64,000 nt of DNA from positions 1 through 64,000 of the forward strand of contig NZ_JAQIOZ010000013.1 in assembly GCF_028023675.1 (NCBI RefSeq), written 5' to 3'. Below are positions 18,292 through 26,556 of this stretch, piece by piece (position 1 is the first letter of the stretch; each line of letters opens with the position of its first letter). Below the pieces are notes generated by a model, which ran no database searches, was not told the DNA's origin, and was given only the letters and a program-made list of their open reading frames with translations. This DNA is from Primorskyibacter aestuariivivens. GTDB lineage: Bacteria > Pseudomonadota > Alphaproteobacteria > Rhodobacterales > Rhodobacteraceae. The position numbers and the translations under genes were made by a program.

Positions 18292-19010
18292 GACTTCAGG
18301 GCAAAACCGCCTTCGTGACCGCCGCCGGACAGGGGATTGGCCGGGCTTGTGCGCAAACACTGGCGCGCGAAGGCGCCAAGGTGGTCGCAACGGATATCAA
18401 CGGTGATTTGCTGCCCGGGCTGGATGTGGCGCAGGCCTTTGCACTGGACGTAACGGACAAGGCCGCGCTGGTTGATGCGGTGGAGACCGCGCAGCCCGAT
18501 ATTCTCGTGAATTGTTCCGGAGTGGTTCACAACGGCACGATCCTCGACGCAACCGACGATGAGTTTGACTTTGCCATGAACCTGAATGTGCGCGCCCATA
18601 TGCATGCCATTCAGGCGGCGCTGCCCGGTATGCTGGACCGCGGCTCAGGGGCAATCGTTGGCATTGCCTCGGTGTGTTCAACTTTGCGGGGGCTTCCCAA
18701 CCGGTTCATCTATGGCACGTCCAAGGCGGCGCTGATCGGGCTGACCAAACAGGTGGCGGCCGATTTCATCACCCGGGGCATCCGCTGCAACTGTATCGCG
18801 CCCGGCACGGTGGACAGCCCCAGCCTTCACCAACGCCTGCACGATACCGGCGATTACGAGACCGCGATGAAGAATTTCATCGCCCGACAGCCCATGGGCC
18901 GGATTGGCGAGGCGCAGGAGATTGCCGATCTGGCGGTGTACCTGTCCTCGGACGAAAGCCGCTACATGACCGGGCAATGCATTGCCATCGACGGGGGGAT
19001 GACCGTCTGA
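18288..19010 (+). CDS. SDR dehydrogenase, DHRS6 / 2-keto-3-deoxy-L-fuconate dehydrogenase type
   Basis: A 240-residue short-chain dehydrogenase. TAAGQGIGRA, VVATDIN, MNLNVRAHMH, YGTSKAALIGLTK, and RGIRCNCIAPGTVDSPSL are characteristic of the group containing human DHRS6 and bacterial 2-keto-3-deoxy-L-fuconate 4-dehydrogenase. It should oxidise the C4 hydroxyl of a 2-keto-3-deoxy acid with NAD. The UxaA gene two places upstream could make that acid, and the FAH enzyme at 8365-9210 could cleave the resulting diketo acid. ATG 18288 overlaps the preceding stop. Confidence 0.8.
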   Translation: MRLQGKTAFVTAAGQGIGRACAQTLAREGAKVVATDINGDLLPGLDVAQAFALDVTDKAALVDAVETAQPDILVNCSGVVHNGTILDATDDEFDFAMNLNVRAHMHAIQAALPGMLDRGSGAIVGIASVCSTLRGLPNRFIYGTSKAALIGLTKQVAADFITRGIRCNCIAPGTVDSPSLHQRLHDTGDYETAMKNFIARQPMGRIGEAQEIADLAVYLSSDESRYMTGQCIAIDGGMTV

Positions 19011-19023
19011 CAGGGCGCAACAC

Positions 19024-19911
19024 ATGAGCATACCGATCCCCAGAGAAGACCGCGCCGCGGCGGGCGTCCTCACGATGTTTTTTGCCGTGGTGTTCTTCAC
19101 CTGTATCGACACATCCGCCAAATGGTTGGTGCTGGCGGGCCTTCCAGTCATGCAGGTGGTCTTCATCCGCTACTTTGGCCATTTCGTCTATGCGATGATC
19201 CTGTACCTGCCACAAGAGCGGGGAGAGGTCTTCCTGTCCCGTGCGCCGCTCAAACAATTGCTGCGCTCGACCTTTCTTTTCGGAGGGACGATCTGTAATT
19301 TCTTCGCGCTTCAGTCGCTTCCGATCACCGTGACCACGACCATCATGTTCGCGGGGCCAATCGTAGTTACCTTGCTGGCGATCCCGGTTCTTGGCGAACA
19401 GGTCGGCATACGCCGCATTGCTGCGGTTTGCGTCGGGTTCGTCGGCGTGTTGATCGTGATCCAGCCTTGGGGAACGGAGTTCCACCCGGCGATGTTCTTT
19501 TCGCTGGGGGCGCTGGTCATCTCGTCGCTCTATTTCATCATGACGCGGATGTTGGCGGGGGTCGAGACCAACGCGACCCAGCAGGTTTGGTCCTCTGGGC
19601 TCGCCTCAATCGTGCTTGCGCCTGTTGCCGCCTCGGTCTGGGTCTGGCCCGAGACCGGCATGCAGTGGCTGGTCATGTGCCTGATCGGCGGGTTTGGCAT
19701 TTCGGGTCATATCCTCGCCACGGTCGCGCATCGCTGGGCGGACGCGTCCATCCTGGCGCCGATGATCTACAGCCAGATATTCCTTGCCGCGATTGCCGGG
19801 GTACTGGTGTTTGCGACATGGCCAACGATCTGGACGCTGGCGGGCGGGCTGATCATCATCGCCTCGGGGCTCTATATATGGAACCGTGAACGCCATAAGC
19901 CAAAGGGCTGA
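19024..19911 (+). CDS. DMT-superfamily (EamA) permease
   Basis: A 295-residue inner-membrane protein with about ten hydrophobic helices arranged as two EamA repeats, the first from about residue 15, the second from about 155. Such permeases export or import small metabolites; none of the visible residues fixes the substrate. It closes the rightward operon from dctP, 13 bases after the SDR, and converges on the Udh-like gene. Overflow export of a pathway intermediate is a reasonable guess. Confidence 0.82.
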   Translation: MSIPIPREDRAAAGVLTMFFAVVFFTCIDTSAKWLVLAGLPVMQVVFIRYFGHFVYAMILYLPQERGEVFLSRAPLKQLLRSTFLFGGTICNFFALQSLPITVTTTIMFAGPIVVTLLAIPVLGEQVGIRRIAAVCVGFVGVLIVIQPWGTEFHPAMFFSLGALVISSLYFIMTRMLAGVETNATQQVWSSGLASIVLAPVAASVWVWPETGMQWLVMCLIGGFGISGHILATVAHRWADASILAPMIYSQIFLAAIAGVLVFATWPTIWTLAGGLIIIASGLYIWNRERHKPKG

Positions 19912-19922
19912 GCGGGAGGTGC

Positions 19923-20723
19923 TTAATCCTCGAAATGCCGGGCCTTGGCGAACATGCCGCCCTGATAGATCACCGCCGTGTCGTTCGGATCCTGAGCCGG
20001 GTCATCGGCAAAGAGATGCCCGAATTGCGCCGAGCTGTCCTGTGGTGTCCATCCCAGATAGGCGGTTTCCGAGTTGTCCCACCAGGATTCGTCGTTGTCG
20101 GACACACCGTAGACGATCGGACAGCCCAGCCGCGGTGCGTCCAGCATGCAACCGATCAGTCGTAGCATGTCGCCCGCGCTCATCCAGGTAGCCATCATGC
20201 GGCGGTCTTTCGGGGCCGGAAAGCAGGAGCCGATGCGTACGATCAGCGTCTCGATCCCGTATTTGTCCCAATACAGGCTGGCCAGCGCCTCGCCATAGAC
20301 TTTGGATACGCCATAATTTGAATCCGGGCGGGTCAGAGAGGACGCGGTCAGCCGGGTTTCGCGGGTGTGGAAACCTATGGCGTGGTTGGAGCTTGCGAAG
20401 AGTATCCGTTTGACGCCCTCTTTGCGCGCAGCTTCATAGAGGTGATAAACACCATCTATGTTCACCCGATGGATCAACTCGGCGGTATTTTCCGTCGAGA
20501 TACCGCCGAAATGCAGGATTGCGTCGCAGTCCCTGACCAGACCGCGCAAGGCGGGCGTATCGGTCAGATCGCAGGGTGCGATTTCCTCTCCGGGACCTGG
20601 CTTCCCTAGGTCCTCGACATCAGATAGGCGCACATGGGTGGCCAGATCGCGCAGGCCTTGGCGGATTTGCTGGCCGATGATCCCGGCGGCACCTGTCATG
20701 AGAATGCGGTTGGTCTTGGCCAT
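19923..20723 (-). CDS. Uronate dehydrogenase-like NAD-dependent oxidoreductase
   Basis: A 266-residue extended-type SDR. TGAAGIIGQQ binds NAD. Catalytic Ser in FASSNHAIG and YGVSK match bacterial uronate dehydrogenase, as do RIGSCFPAP.DRRM.ATW and NDESWWDNS.TAYLGW, which are diagnostic in Agrobacterium Udh. That enzyme oxidises galacturonate or glucuronate to the aldarolactone. It is the last gene of ilvD-SDR-udh, four bases after the SDR, and is presumably controlled by the operator at 23312-23321. Actual uronate specificity is untested. Confidence 0.8.
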   Translation of the reverse strand: MAKTNRILMTGAAGIIGQQIRQGLRDLATHVRLSDVEDLGKPGPGEEIAPCDLTDTPALRGLVRDCDAILHFGGISTENTAELIHRVNIDGVYHLYEAARKEGVKRILFASSNHAIGFHTRETRLTASSLTRPDSNYGVSKVYGEALASLYWDKYGIETLIVRIGSCFPAPKDRRMMATWMSAGDMLRLIGCMLDAPRLGCPIVYGVSDNDESWWDNSETAYLGWTPQDSSAQFGHLFADDPAQDPNDTAVIYQGGMFAKARHFED

Positions 20724-20727
20724 TGGA

Positions 20728-21465
20728 TCAGCCCCGTCCGATATAGGGCATGTTGGTGGCCATCACGGTCATGAACTGGACATTCGCATCGAGCGGCAGG
20801 TTGGCCATGTGGAGTACGGAACTGGCCACATGCGCGACATCCATCACCGGTTCTACCGCGATGGAACCATCGGCCTGTGGCACACCCTTGGTCATCTTGG
20901 CCGCCATTTCGGTCAGGGCATTGCCAATGTCGATCTGGCCACAGGCGATGTTATAGGGGCGACCGTCCAGCGAAATGGACCGGGTCAGCCCGGTAATCGC
21001 GTGTTTCGAGGAGGTGTAAGGCGCCGATCCCCAGCGCGGCACATAGGCCGAAACCGAGCCGTTATTGATGATCCGCCCGCCCATCGGGTCCTGCGATTTC
21101 ATGTGCTTGAACGCCGCGCGCGCACAGATGAACGATCCGGTGAGGTTGATGTCGATGCAGCGCCGCCAATCCTCCACTGAGACCTCGTCAATCGTGGCAC
21201 CAAGCGCGGAAACACCGGCGTTGTTGAACAGCGCGTCGATCCGGCCCCACTGCTTTGCCGCCTTGTCAAAGGCCGCATCCACCGCCGCCTCGTCACTTAC
21301 GTCACAAGGCATGGGCAGGGCGTTTTCGCGACCTGCGGCGGCCTCCTCCAGCGCGTCCGGATTGCGGCCCACGAACCCCACGCGCCAGCCAGCGTCAAGA
21401 AAGGCATCCGCCGTCGCCTTGCCGATGCCCCGGCCCGCGCCGGTGATGATGATGGATTTGGTCAT
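20728..21465 (-). CDS. SDR-family oxidoreductase
   Basis: A 245-residue short-chain dehydrogenase with TGAGRGIGKA, FNNAGVSA, NNGSVSAYVP and YTSSK. The C-terminal end (MTVMATNMPYIGRG) lacks the usual DGG close, as in some ketoreductase or clavulanate-type SDRs. It starts 14 bases after IlvD and ends four bases before the Udh-like gene. A sugar or acid-sugar substrate is implied by the operon only. Confidence 0.8.
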   Translation of the reverse strand: MTKSIIITGAGRGIGKATADAFLDAGWRVGFVGRNPDALEEAAAGRENALPMPCDVSDEAAVDAAFDKAAKQWGRIDALFNNAGVSALGATIDEVSVEDWRRCIDINLTGSFICARAAFKHMKSQDPMGGRIINNGSVSAYVPRWGSAPYTSSKHAITGLTRSISLDGRPYNIACGQIDIGNALTEMAAKMTKGVPQADGSIAVEPVMDVAHVASSVLHMANLPLDANVQFMTVMATNMPYIGRG

Positions 21466-21479
21466 GGGCTTCCCCCTGT

Positions 21480-23261
21480 TCAGTGATTGTCGCGCGGCAG
21501 GTCGCGTCCGACCTTCTGATACGCGGTGGCAAGCTCAAGGCATCCGCCTTCGGCCAACTGCCCGACATGAGTGCGGTAAATCTCCTGCCACGGGGTTTGA
21601 TGCACCAGTTCCGGCGCTTCCCATGTGTCGATGCGTGCCTGCCATTCCTCATCAGGTACCAGCGCATCCATGCGGCTGGCGTTCAGGTCCAGCCGCACCA
21701 TGTCCCCGGTCTGCAAATGGGCCAGACCGCCGCCAACCACTGCTTCCGGTGAGGCATTGAGGATCGACGGGCTCTCGGACGTGCCGGATTGCCGACCGTC
21801 ACCAACTGTGGGCAAATGGTTCACCCCCGCCTTGATCAGCGCATCGGGCGGCTGCATGTTCACCACCTCGGCACTGCCGGGATAGCCGACACAGCCGACG
21901 CCCCGAATGAACAGCATGGTTTTTTCGTCGATCTTGAGTGCCGGGTCGTTGATCCGGTCGTGATAGTCCTCGGGGCCTTCAAACACGACGGCGCGTGCCT
22001 CAAGTACGCCTTCGTTGCCGGGTTCGGACAGGAACCGTTTGCGGAAATCGTCGGAAATCACGCTCGTTTTCATCAGGGCCGAGTCAAACAGATTGCCGGA
22101 CAGGACCTTGAACCCCGCATTCTTGCGCATCGGAGCGTCATAGGTGGTGATTACATCCGTATCGGCGCTTGCCACACCGGCGAGGTTCGCGCCCATGGTA
22201 TTGCCCGTCGCGGTCATGACATCCGCATGAAGCCTTCCGGCTTTCATCAACTCGCCCATGACCGCAGGCACACCTCCGGCTCGGAAAAAGGATTCGCCCA
22301 GATATTCACCGGCGGGCTGCATGTTGACCATCAAGGGCACGTCAAAGCCGATGGTTTCCCAATCGCGCACATCCAGATCGACGCCGATATGCCGCGCGAC
22401 AGCCTGAAGATGCGGCGGTGCGTTGGTTGATCCACCGATGGCGGCGTTCACGACAATGGCGTTCTCGAACGCTTCGCGTGTCATGATGTCGGAAGGCTTC
22501 AAATCGTCCATCACCATTTGCACGATGCGCCGCCCGGTCTCATAGGCCATGGCCATACGCTCGCGGAACGGGGCGGGGATGGCGGCATTGCCGGTGAGCG
22601 ACATGCCCAGCGCCTCGGCCATGGCATTCATCGTGCTGGCCGTGCCCATGGTGTTGCAATGTCCCAGCGACGGAGCAGACGAGCAGACCCGGCTGATAAA
22701 TTCGTCATAGTCGATCTTGCCTTCGGCCAGCAGGCGGCGGCTTTCCCAGACAATCGTGCCGGACCCGGCGCGCTTGCCTTGCCACCACCCGTCGAGCATC
22801 GGCCCGCCATTCAGAGCAATCGCGGGCAGGTCCACCGTCGCCGCGCCCATAAGCATGGCAGGCGTGGTCTTGTCACATCCGGTGGTCAGCACGACGCCGT
22901 CGATGGGATAGCCATGCAGCACCTCGACCAGCGACAGATAGGACAGGTTGCGGTCCAGCGCTGCGGTGGGCCGTTTGCCGGTCTCCTGAATCGGGTGCAC
23001 CGGAAATTCCATGGGAATACCGCCCGCCTCGCGGATGCCCGCCTTGATCCGGTCCATGAGGAAAACATGGATCTTGTTGCACGGGGCAATGTCGCTGCCG
23101 GTTTGCGCAATGCCGATGACCGGACGATCCCCCTGCAATTCGCCGCGCGTGTATTCCTGGTTCTGGTAGCGTTCAACGTACAGTGCGGTCATACCGGGGT
23201 TGTTGGGGTTGTCGAACCATTCCTGGGACCGAAACCGTTTGTTGGCGCGCGTGTTGGACAT
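21480..23261 (-). CDS. IlvD/Edd-family sugar-acid dehydratase (arabinonate/xylonate dehydratase type)
   Basis: A 593-residue iron-sulfur dehydratase. Cluster cysteines are expected in [22 protein letters not shown] and [25 protein letters not shown] and [21 protein letters not shown] are family motifs. The N-terminus ([16 protein letters not shown]) is of the sugar-acid subgroup rather than IlvD itself. It should convert a pentonate or hexonate to its 2-keto-3-deoxy acid, which the XylX-like enzyme at 30079-31230 could dehydrate further or the kinase at 31227 phosphorylate. A GntR operator lies 51 bases upstream of its start. Confidence 0.85.
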   Translation of the reverse strand: MSNTRANKRFRSQEWFDNPNNPGMTALYVERYQNQEYTRGELQGDRPVIGIAQTGSDIAPCNKIHVFLMDRIKAGIREAGGIPMEFPVHPIQETGKRPTAALDRNLSYLSLVEVLHGYPIDGVVLTTGCDKTTPAMLMGAATVDLPAIALNGGPMLDGWWQGKRAGSGTIVWESRRLLAEGKIDYDEFISRVCSSAPSLGHCNTMGTASTMNAMAEALGMSLTGNAAIPAPFRERMAMAYETGRRIVQMVMDDLKPSDIMTREAFENAIVVNAAIGGSTNAPPHLQAVARHIGVDLDVRDWETIGFDVPLMVNMQPAGEYLGESFFRAGGVPAVMGELMKAGRLHADVMTATGNTMGANLAGVASADTDVITTYDAPMRKNAGFKVLSGNLFDSALMKTSVISDDFRKRFLSEPGNEGVLEARAVVFEGPEDYHDRINDPALKIDEKTMLFIRGVGCVGYPGSAEVVNMQPPDALIKAGVNHLPTVGDGRQSGTSESPSILNASPEAVVGGGLAHLQTGDMVRLDLNASRMDALVPDEEWQARIDTWEAPELVHQTPWQEIYRTHVGQLAEGGCLELATAYQKVGRDLPRDNH

Positions 23262-23311
23262 GTCTCTCCTCCGATGGGCCCAAAGCGGGGCCTTGGCATA
23301 GCTTCTTTAAA

Positions 23312-23321
23312 TGGTATACCA
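23312..23321. promoter_or_regulatory. GntR-type operator 3
   Basis: TGGTATACCA in context AAATGGTATACCAAAT, between ilvD (minus strand) and the small exported protein (plus strand). It may control both. Confidence 0.75.
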
Positions 23322-23364
23322 AATGCAAGTGGTAAGATGGGCAAATAAGTCAGGACCTGCCGTA

Positions 23365-23853
23365 ATGCGAGCACGCTATGCATTTTTTCCTTGGGCCATG
23401 GCCGTCCTGATGGTTTGGATCGCCGCCGCGGCCAAGGCCGATGTCGCGCTTGATCGTGTCGATGCCTGCCTGGCCGAACGGATGGCCGCCGGGCAGCCCG
23501 CGATGCCTTGTGTTGATGAGGCTCACGCCGCCTGCATGAACGTCGATAATGAGACACCCGCCGTCGCAACGCTTTGCTTTGTCGAAGCCGGGAAGGCCTG
23601 GAACAACGGTATCGCAGGGACCATGGCGCGTATCGCGACCAAGGCCCCCGATGAAATCACCGCGATCGCTCGTATCGAGGTGAAATACGATCTTTTGTCC
23701 GCATTGCTGCAATGCAGCCGGTTGGAAGAGCTGGCGCTCAGTGTGGGGCGCGACAGCGAAGAGAAAATCCTGCGCCAGAATGCCCGGTGCAAGGAAAATG
23801 CCACGGGGCTGACCTATGCGCGCCTGTTCCTGCGGTCTCAGGATCTGAGATGA
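23365..23853 (+). CDS. Small exported protein of unknown function
   Basis: A 162-residue protein I do not recognise. Residues 1-24 look like a signal peptide (MRARYAFFPWAMAVLMVW, then AAAAKA). The mature part is mostly helical with six cysteines, apparently paired (ACL, PCV, ACM, LCF, QCS, RCK), so a disulfide-bonded periplasmic protein is likely. ATG 23365 gives a proper signal peptide; an in-frame ATG at 23311 overlaps the operator. It overlaps azlC by four bases, so it is probably co-expressed with AzlCD. Confidence 0.7.
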   Translation: MRARYAFFPWAMAVLMVWIAAAAKADVALDRVDACLAERMAAGQPAMPCVDEAHAACMNVDNETPAVATLCFVEAGKAWNNGIAGTMARIATKAPDEITAIARIEVKYDLLSALLQCSRLEELALSVGRDSEEKILRQNARCKENATGLTYARLFLRSQDLR

Positions 23854-24563
23854 CCCCAAGACAGGCGTTCTGGCGCGGGTATCTCGATTGCGCGCCCTTC
23901 ATCGTGATCGTTGTGCCCTATTCCATGCTGTTCGGCGTGGTCGCGCGGGATGCCGGGCTGGATCTGCTGCAGACCATGTCAATGACCGTTCTGGTCATCG
24001 CTGGCGCGTCACAGTTCACGGCGCTGGCCTTGCTGCAGGATCAGGCGCCGGTTTTCATTGCACTGCTGGCTGCGCTGGCCGTGAACCTGCGCATGGCGAT
24101 GTATTCCGCCGCCCTTGTCCCCCATGTGGGGCACGCCCGGTTGGGGACACGCGCGTTGATGGCTTATCTGATGGTGGATCAGGCCTTTGCCGTCGCCGTG
24201 CGCACCTATGAAGACCACCCGGACATGCCGCAATCGACCAAAGTTGCCTATTACTTTGGCTGCATGATGCTGATCTGCCCGGTCTGGTACGGGTTCACTC
24301 TTGTCGGGGCCTTGGTGGGGCAGGCCATCCCGGCATCGTTCAGCCTCGATTTCGCAGTCCCCGTCTGTTTCATCGCGCTGACCGCGCCGCTGTTGCGCTC
24401 TGCGCCGCATGTGATTGCGGCCTTTGTCGCCGGTGGCGCGGCCCTGGCTTTTGCCTGGGTGCCATGGTCGCTTGGGTTGATCATCGCGGCGCTGATGGGC
24501 GTGTTCGCAGGGGGACAATCGGAGCTGTACCTGACCCGGCGGCGTGAGAGGCTGGGCGCATGA
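23850..24563 (+). CDS. azlC: AzlC-family permease, large subunit
   Basis: A 237-residue membrane protein, with the AzlC start ARQAFWRGYLDCAP-like (TPRQAFWRG), VIAGASQFTALALL and NLRMAMYSAALVPHVG. With AzlD it forms a branched-chain amino acid (and analogue) exporter. ATG 23850 overlaps the stop of the small exported protein, and its own stop overlaps azlD. The link to the surrounding sugar-acid genes is not clear. Confidence 0.88.
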   Translation: MTPRQAFWRGYLDCAPFIVIVVPYSMLFGVVARDAGLDLLQTMSMTVLVIAGASQFTALALLQDQAPVFIALLAALAVNLRMAMYSAALVPHVGHARLGTRALMAYLMVDQAFAVAVRTYEDHPDMPQSTKVAYYFGCMMLICPVWYGFTLVGALVGQAIPASFSLDFAVPVCFIALTAPLLRSAPHVIAAFVAGGAALAFAWVPWSLGLIIAALMGVFAGGQSELYLTRRRERLGA

Positions 24564-24883
24564 TCGACACCGCTGGCTTCTGGACGCTGACCATCCTGCT
24601 TGGGATCGGAACTTTTCTGATCCGGTTTTCCTTTCTGGGATTGCTGGGCGGGCGGCAATTGCCCGACCGGGTGCTGCTCTATCTGCGCTATGTCGGAGCG
24701 GCGGTCTTTCCCGCGCTGTTCATGCCACTGCTCGTCTGGCCTGAAGCGACGGGCGGAACGCCGGACCCCGCGCGCCTGATCGCGGGGCTGGCGGCCTTTG
24801 CTGCGGGGCTGCGCCTCGGCGTGATCTGGGCCATCGTGGCGGGCATGGGCGCGCTTTACCTGATGCAGTTTCTTTTTGCCTAG
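24560..24883 (+). CDS. azlD: AzlD-family permease, small subunit
   Basis: A 107-residue protein with four hydrophobic segments and the AzlD pattern TFLIRFSFLGLLGGRQLPDR near the N-terminus. Length is normal. It overlaps azlC by four bases and completes the exporter pair. Confidence 0.87.
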   Translation: MIDTAGFWTLTILLGIGTFLIRFSFLGLLGGRQLPDRVLLYLRYVGAAVFPALFMPLLVWPEATGGTPDPARLIAGLAAFAAGLRLGVIWAIVAGMGALYLMQFLFA

Positions 24884-24925
24884 GTCGTGGATATCCGCGC
24901 CCGTTGACCAAACAAAGGATTCGCC

Positions 24926-25624
24926 ATGATCGAAGAACCCCCCAAACTACAAATCCGGGCCAATGTCCGCCGCCCGACGGCTGAACAAGTGGCGGCCTTT
25001 CGGGACATTCCCACCGGGTTCCTGTGTGACGCGATGGAAGGGCAGGGCGCACTGTGCCAGTCCATCCAGCATATTTCCCAAGGCCGCGACCTGCCATCCC
25101 ATGCCTATGGTCCGGCGCTTGTGGCGGATAATGGCCCGGCCGAGATATTGGCGACCATGGGCGCCATGCATATCGCGCGGCCCGGAGACATCATCGTTGC
25201 GGCGTTGCATGGCCACAAAGACTGTGCTGCGGCAGGAGATCGGTTCTGTGGCATGATGCGCAACAAGGGGGTCGCGGGCTTTGTCACCGACGGAACGATG
25301 CGCGATTATGACGGGATTATCGCGGCGGGGCTTCCGGCTTGGTGTGCGGGGCTGAGCCCGAATTCCCCCTATTCCAATGGCCCGGGCAAGGCCGGGTTTG
25401 GTGCGGTGGTCGGCGGGCGGTATATCGCATCTGGCGATATGATCGTGGCGGACCGCGACGGTGTGGTCGTGGTGCCGTTTGACAGGATTGATGCGGTCAT
25501 TGCCCAGCTTGAAGAGATCAAGGCGCTAGAAGCCAGTCTTGATGCCAAGGTACAGGACGGATTCTGCGACATGCCCAAGGTCACGGAGATGCTTGAAAAC
25601 GGCACCGCGAAACTTGTGGAGTAA
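24926..25624 (+). CDS. RraA-family aldolase/decarboxylase-like protein
   Basis: A 232-residue protein of the RraA / HMG-aldolase fold, often mislabelled dimethylmenaquinone methyltransferase. The metal and substrate motif TDGTMRDYDGI, the GD.IVAD.DGVVVVP end, and ARPGDIIVAA are seen. Relatives with the DG..RD motif cleave 4-hydroxy-4-methyl-2-oxoglutarate or decarboxylate oxaloacetate; others have different roles. Here it may cleave or decarboxylate a keto acid from the island. AAAGGAT precedes ATG 24926. It converges on the second PhyH gene. Confidence 0.78.
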   Translation: MIEEPPKLQIRANVRRPTAEQVAAFRDIPTGFLCDAMEGQGALCQSIQHISQGRDLPSHAYGPALVADNGPAEILATMGAMHIARPGDIIVAALHGHKDCAAAGDRFCGMMRNKGVAGFVTDGTMRDYDGIIAAGLPAWCAGLSPNSPYSNGPGKAGFGAVVGGRYIASGDMIVADRDGVVVVPFDRIDAVIAQLEEIKALEASLDAKVQDGFCDMPKVTEMLENGTAKLVE

Positions 25625-25647
25625 GCAGGCGTTCCGGGGCGCTGCGC

Positions 25648-26541
25648 TTAGCTTGAAAACGCGCTTTTGGCCCCGGCGCTTTCCTGTGTCTTGAAAATCG
25701 ACCCGGTGTCCGGCGCGGGTGGCATGGGCATCCGGATCGGCACATCGGCCATGCGTGGGACAAGCTGCGGCTCACCGGTGATCTGGCGCTCCTGAATGTC
25801 GGCCCAATAGGCGCGCTGCCCCAGCGAATGGATGTAGCTGGACGCGCCCAGGATCGGCCAGGCATCGGACGCGCTGCATTCATAAAACAGGATCAAACGG
25901 TTGCGGTCGCTCATATTCGGGGCAGAGCCGTGCAGGGCGCGCACGTGATGCACCGTCATGTCCCCGGCCTTACCCGTTAGCGTGACCGCCTTGTCCGGTT
26001 CAAACAGCGGGTCATCGGGATTGATGGCCCCCGCGAAATAGCCATTCGCCTGATGGCTGAGCACCGGGCCTTTATGAGTGCCGGGGATCACCATGAGCGG
26101 GCCGTTTTCCTCTGTCACGTCCTCCAGCATGAGGCCAAAGGCCAGCAGGCTGTCATTGGTGGCCGGGTAAAACGCCCAGTCCTGATGCCATTCCACCGCC
26201 CGCCCGCCGCCCGGTGCCTTGGTGTTGAGCTTTGACGTCAAAAGGTTGGTATGCGGCCCCAGCAGATCGGTCAGAACCTCGGTCATGCGCGAGTTGCGGA
26301 TCAGCTCCCAGAAATACGGATCGCGTTTATGCGGCAGCTTGATCCGGGTGAGGCGCGGGGCCTCTGCCGAATGCCCCTTGTCGAGGTCATAGACCTCGTT
26401 GCTTTCCGTCACCTCGCGAGAGCCGTCGATCAGCCGATAGGTGATATCGCGCAGGCGGGCCAATTGCTCGGGCGTGACGGCATTCTCAACCAGAAGATAG
26501 CCGTTCTCACCGTAAAACGTTTTTTGCTCCGCGCTCAGCAT
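25648..26541 (-). CDS. Phytanoyl-CoA dioxygenase (PhyH) family oxygenase 2
   Basis: A 297-residue Fe(II)/2-oxoglutarate oxygenase. His119 and Asp121 in EWHQDWAFYP form two thirds of the iron site; the distal His is in VRALHGSAPNMSDRNR. ENGPLMVIPGTHKGP is a typical PhyH stretch. It is the last gene of idnO-dehydrogenase-phyH, 15 bases after the dehydrogenase. It differs clearly from the enzyme at 13863-14804, so the two probably have different substrates. Confidence 0.8.
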   Translation of the reverse strand: MLSAEQKTFYGENGYLLVENAVTPEQLARLRDITYRLIDGSREVTESNEVYDLDKGHSAEAPRLTRIKLPHKRDPYFWELIRNSRMTEVLTDLLGPHTNLLTSKLNTKAPGGGRAVEWHQDWAFYPATNDSLLAFGLMLEDVTEENGPLMVIPGTHKGPVLSHQANGYFAGAINPDDPLFEPDKAVTLTGKAGDMTVHHVRALHGSAPNMSDRNRLILFYECSASDAWPILGASSYIHSLGQRAYWADIQERQITGEPQLVPRMADVPIRMPMPPAPDTGSIFKTQESAGAKSAFSS

Positions 26542-26556
26542 TGGCCCGCCCTTTCC

